Source of the DNA: Dulcicalothrix desertica PCC 7102
Lineage (GTDB): Bacteria > Cyanobacteriota > Cyanobacteriia > Cyanobacteriales > Nostocaceae
Length of the DNA stretch: 53,831 nucleotides
Assembly: GCF_003991905.1 (NCBI RefSeq)
Contig: NZ_RSCL01000043.1
Location: 1 to 53,831 of the forward strand
Reading direction: 5' to 3'
The position numbers and the translations under genes were made by a program. Shown here one piece after another: positions 53,806 to 53,831 of this stretch. The stretch's first letter is position 1, and each line of letters starts with the position of its first letter. Under the pieces are notes generated by a model. That model was given only the letters and a program-made list of their open reading frames with translations, was not told where the DNA came from and made no database searches.

Positions 53806-53831
53806 CGGGGGTGGGGGTTGGGGTTGGGGTT
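53806..53831. repeat. G-rich tandem repeat (GGGGTT) running off the window
   Basis: CGGGGGTGGGGGTTGGGGTT then GGGGTT: four G-runs or more with TT spacers, 24 bp upstream of the pentapeptide gene start. It continues past the window end. The sequence is able to form a G-quadruplex on the plus strand. Confidence 0.7.

Noticed and set aside
53806-53831. True telomere
   Set aside because: The organism is a cyanobacterium with circular replicons; short G-rich tandem repeats are common in these genomes.
1-53831. tRNA or rRNA genes
   Set aside because: I looked through the longer intergenic stretches for cloverleaf and rRNA-like sequence and found none I could support; a tRNA scan would be decisive.

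Overview
The window is chromosomal DNA from a filamentous, probably heterocyst-forming cyanobacterium (Nostocales; Rivulariaceae/Calothrix-like is my guess). The evidence is a form IB rbcL-rbcX-rbcS operon, a light-repressed lrtA-type hibernation factor, a NucA/NuiA nuclease-inhibitor pair, a cyanobacterial-type fused nucleotidyltransferase/mutase, moderately low GC, and many short dispersed repeats. The usual cyanobacterial HIP1 palindrome GCGATCGC was not seen; a different 6-bp palindrome, GGCGCC, occurs about 95 times by hand count.

Layout. 0-5.5 kb: lrtA with a possible mini-ORF in its leader, lipB, a polar amino-acid ABC transporter (ATPase divergent from a fused binding-protein/permease). 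5.5-8.5 kb: toxin-antitoxin debris (truncated VapC, a brnT with a nonsense codon beside an intact HTH antitoxin), then the nuclease inhibitor nuiA convergent with its nuclease nucA. 8.7-18 kb: housekeeping genes (diiron ferritin-like protein, thioesterase, LysM-lysozyme, thioredoxin, OmpA-like protein, prmA, serA, orphan brnA antitoxin, panB, a seven-bladed periplasmic propeller). 18.3-21.2 kb: the Rubisco operon. 21.5-38.7 kb: SGNH hydrolase and a large exopolysaccharide locus: Wzc-like tyrosine kinase and YdcF-like protein on +, then on the minus strand rfbB-rfbA-rfbC-rfbD (dTDP-rhamnose), Wzx flippase, glycosyltransferases, EpsG/Wzy-like polymerase, an initiating sugar transferase and galE. 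38.7-42.7 kb: a graveyard of toxin/antitoxin and gene fragments around an intact Uma2 gene and an intact MntA/HepT pair. 43.5-53.8 kb: NDP-sugar pyrophosphorylase/mutase fusion, sat, a catalytically dead caspase-like protein, mtnP, a PAS-GGDEF-EAL protein and a pentapeptide-repeat protein.

How the genes work together. The EPS locus supplies activated sugars (RfbA/B/C/D, GalE; possibly the 43.5-kb pyrophosphorylase), loads the first sugar on undecaprenyl phosphate, extends it with two glycosyltransferases, flips it with Wzx, polymerises it with the EpsG-like protein and controls chain length with the Wzc-like kinase. No outer-membrane exporter (Wza) lies in the window. The AT-rich core of this locus (about 29.3-35.2 kb) is almost free of GGCGCC, which marks it as probably newer than its surroundings.

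Repeats are the most distinctive feature. A 9-bp unit (AACGGATGT) forms an element that sits just 3' of genes, nearly always in the same sense orientation and sometimes supplying the stop codon. There are also palindromes starting TGTAGAGACG, a GAAACC-GGTTTC repeat that encodes the C terminus of LipB, a MITE-like element in three copies, and a second MITE-like element with 11-bp inverted ends. Coordinates and translations were read by eye; no database search was possible.
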